Below are positions 7,505 through 8,455 of a stretch of DNA of 8,455 nt, one piece after another. How positions within the stretch are numbered: the stretch's first letter is position 1; every line of letters begins with the position of its first letter. Location of the stretch: the NCBI GenBank assembly GCA_003452655.1, contig DMNR01000416.1:1-8455 (forward strand), given 5' to 3'. The translations under genes and the position numbers were made by a program. This DNA is from Actinomycetota bacterium. Lineage in GTDB: Bacteria; Actinomycetota; Actinomycetes; S36-B12; UBA10799. The notes under the pieces were generated by a model. That model was not told the origin of the DNA. It did not search any database and worked only from the letters and a program-made list of their open reading frames with translations.

Positions 7505-8263
7505 ACGAGTTGCCTTTTTGCGCGGTGCCGTGGCTCGTTTCGCAGTGAACCCCACCACCCGCAACTCTTCGGCCACTGACTGGCCGACTAACTCGTGAGT
7601 GCGCCAGGAGTAGTGGATCCCATCTGGGTTGGCTGTTCCATCAACCAAGGACGGCAGGATCAGATCATCGATTTCGATGTACCCGGTTTGATACTTGTCG
7701 GCCCACCTCCTTGCTGCCAGCAAGGCTGGCTCGTGATGGCGATCAGTCGGATAGGCCGGGGAACGATGAATACCGGGGGCAACCAACACCACGGGAATAT
7801 CGGGGTTGAAGTGTCGGACGACCTGGGTGATTCGGGCCAGGTAATGATCCGTCGCATCTTGTGGCAATTGGCGCAGCCAGCCGCGCGTAGCCTGAATCAC
7901 CGGTGGCGACAGAACTCGGTAGGCGTCTCGGACTCGGCGACGTAGAGCCGCCGGGCGAACGTAAGGGATGCCGTCGCGCAGATAGGTCGGCACGGCAGCG
8001 GGCAACTGATCCATCCCACCCACCGAGATCACTAGGGCATCGGCACGGGGTAACACAGCGCCCCACAAGTACGGATCCTTCGTTACTGCCCACCAAGCGT
8101 CTCGCGCAGTCCAACCAAGTCGGGCGACAAGGTCAACGTGAACGTGTGCGCCGAATTCAGCCGCGGCAACATTGGGCCACAGCCGTTCATCGGTGAGGAC
8201 GTAAGGTCGGTCCGGTCCGTGATACGCCAGCGAATCGCCGACCACAAGGACGTGTTGACTCAC
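7502..8263 (-). CDS. octT: SGNH/GDSL hydrolase-fold protein, OctT-like (diglucosylglycerate octanoyltransferase family)
   Basis: The mycobacterial OctT (Rv2418c) transfers octanoate to diglucosylglycerate early in methylglucose lipopolysaccharide synthesis. This 253-aa protein shows the family pattern as I know it: VVGDSLAYHGP (7-17) with nucleophile Ser11, LTDERLWPNV (23-32), VARLGWTARDAWWAVTKDP (46-64), VGGMDQLPAAVPTYLRDGIP (81-100), LRQLPQDATDHYL (130-142), DRHHEPA (174-180) and NPDGIHYSW (212-220) holding the DxxH pair Asp214/His217. The usual SGNH block III GxND reads GGMD, with Met in place of Asn. There is no signal peptide, so it is cytosolic. The C-terminus is a basic tail (about 240-253). 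The start is GTG; an ATG 2 nt upstream runs straight into TGA and cannot serve. The leuS start follows 9 bp after its TAG stop. The family call is strong; the exact acceptor outside mycobacteria is not known to me, and the glucosylglycerate genes are not in view. Confidence 0.85.
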   Translation of the reverse strand: MSQHVLVVGDSLAYHGPDRPYVLTDERLWPNVAAAEFGAHVHVDLVARLGWTARDAWWAVTKDPYLWGAVLPRADALVISVGGMDQLPAAVPTYLRDGIPYVRPAALRRRVRDAYRVLSPPVIQATRGWLRQLPQDATDHYLARITQVVRHFNPDIPVVLVAPGIHRSPAYPTDRHHEPALLAARRWADKYQTGYIEIDDLILPSLVDGTANPDGIHYSWRTHELVGQSVAEELRVVGFTAKRATAPRKKATR

Positions 8264-8269
8264 ATGCCC

Positions 8270-8275
8270 ACCCTA
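8270..8275 (-). promoter_or_regulatory. octT: Putative -10 box for octT (TAGGGT), leaderless type
   Basis: TAGGGT on the minus strand is followed by six bases and the octT GTG, placing transcription start at the start codon. A GGGTGGG run overlaps it but is too close to the GTG to be a normal ribosome binding site. The box sits 28 bp from a plus-strand TAGACT, so this intergenic stretch is a divergent promoter region. Confidence 0.4.
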
Positions 8276-8303
8276 GGCCACGCAAGGCCCAACGCCCGTC
8301 GGC

Positions 8304-8309
8304 TAGACT
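8304..8309 (+). promoter_or_regulatory. Putative -10 box for tRNA-Ala (TAGACT)
   Basis: TAGACT matches TANNNT and would start transcription near 8316, giving a 5' leader of about 40 nt for RNase P to remove before tRNA position 8355. It is the best candidate between octT and the tRNA. No TTG-like -35 is seen at normal spacing, so this is a moderate call. Confidence 0.38.
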
Positions 8310-8354
8310 CGCGCCCGCTGTACTGAGTACGTCGCAGCACCTCAGCAACAATTC

Positions 8355-8427
8355 GGGGCCATAGCTCAGCTGGTAGAGCAATTGCCTGGCAGGCAATAGG
8401 TCAGGGGTTCGACTCCCCTTGGCTCCA
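8355..8427 (+). tRNA. tRNA-Ala (anticodon GGC)
   Basis: The 73 nt fold as a full cloverleaf: a 7-bp acceptor stem (8355-8361 with 8420-8426), D stem GCTC/GAGC, anticodon stem ATTGC/GCAAT around a CTGGCAG loop, T stem AGGGG/CCCCT with a TTCGACT loop, and discriminator A at 8427. The anticodon GGC is at 8388-8390 and reads GCC codons. The acceptor has G3:U70 (8357 with 8424), the identity pair recognised by alanyl-tRNA synthetase, which confirms the assignment. The CCA end is not encoded (CCG follows), so a CCA-adding enzyme must complete it, as is common in actinobacteria. It lies on the strand opposite to all the protein genes. Confidence 0.98.
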
Positions 8428-8435
8428 CCGATGTG

Positions 8436-8449
8436 ATGTCCCGGGACAT
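8436..8449. repeat. Perfect 14-bp palindrome just after tRNA-Ala
   Basis: ATGTCCCGGGACAT is a perfect palindrome beginning 9 nt after the tRNA. As RNA it gives a 5-bp stem with a CCGG loop followed by GCTTAT, a poor terminator; as DNA it could be a dimeric regulator site or part of a mobile-element end next to the tRNA. The window ends six bases later, so this cannot be decided. Confidence 0.4.
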
Positions 8450-8455
8450 GCTTAT

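Noticed and set aside
6422..7579. A 385-codon open frame on the plus strand opposite leuS
   Set aside because: It is antisense to strongly conserved LeuRS motifs, has no recognisable domain, and its openness follows from codon bias of the real gene on the other strand.
8261..8265. ATG just upstream of the octT GTG
   Set aside because: It is out of frame and followed at once by TGA, so it encodes nothing; the GTG two bases on is the only workable start.
8320..8330. GTACT-G-AGTAC symmetry before the tRNA
   Set aside because: The arms are 5 bp with a 1-nt centre, which cannot form an RNA loop and is common by chance; kept only as a remark in the divergent-promoter finding.

Overview
The window reads as ordinary core chromosome of an actinobacterium (Actinomycetota). 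The evidence is the GC-rich sequence with GC-rich third codon positions, frequent GTG/TTG starts, a tRNA without an encoded CCA, and a gene order that recalls Mycobacterium tuberculosis Rv2418c-Rv2414c (octT, degV, comEA, comEC). The genus cannot be told from the sequence. No mobile element, CRISPR array, phage gene or toxin-antitoxin pair is visible.

Layout from right to left along the minus strand: a divergent control region and a plus-strand tRNA-Ala(GGC) at the right edge; octT-like SGNH/GDSL acyltransferase (7502-8263); leuS, leucyl-tRNA synthetase (5009-7492), 9 bp behind octT; a 158-bp intergenic region with a GC-rich hairpin after leuS and repeated GATC-containing motifs before degV; degV/fakB-like fatty-acid-binding protein (3987-4850), overlapping plsY, glycerol-3-phosphate acyltransferase (3361-3990), by ATGA; an 88-bp gap; then comEA (2517-3272) and comEC (39-2513), nearly abutting. 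Every protein gene is on the minus strand and coding density is high. Only 38 bp lie beyond comEC, too little to call the next gene; holA is expected there by analogy with M. tuberculosis.

The genes form three functional blocks. ComEA and ComEC are the DNA receptor and inner-membrane channel of natural transformation. DegV/FakB and PlsY are plausibly linked by acyl-phosphate, the product of the fatty-acid kinase that FakB serves and the donor used by PlsY. OctT resembles the mycobacterial enzyme that octanoylates diglucosylglycerate, a precursor of methylglucose lipopolysaccharides. leuS is housekeeping.

The most interesting signal is in the gene starts. None of the six has a convincing Shine-Dalgarno sequence. 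The four genes that follow a gap (octT, leuS, degV, comEA) each carry a TAGNNT hexamer 6-8 nt before the start codon, as expected if a -10 box places transcription start on the start codon (leaderless mRNA). I did not find an evidently new multi-gene system.
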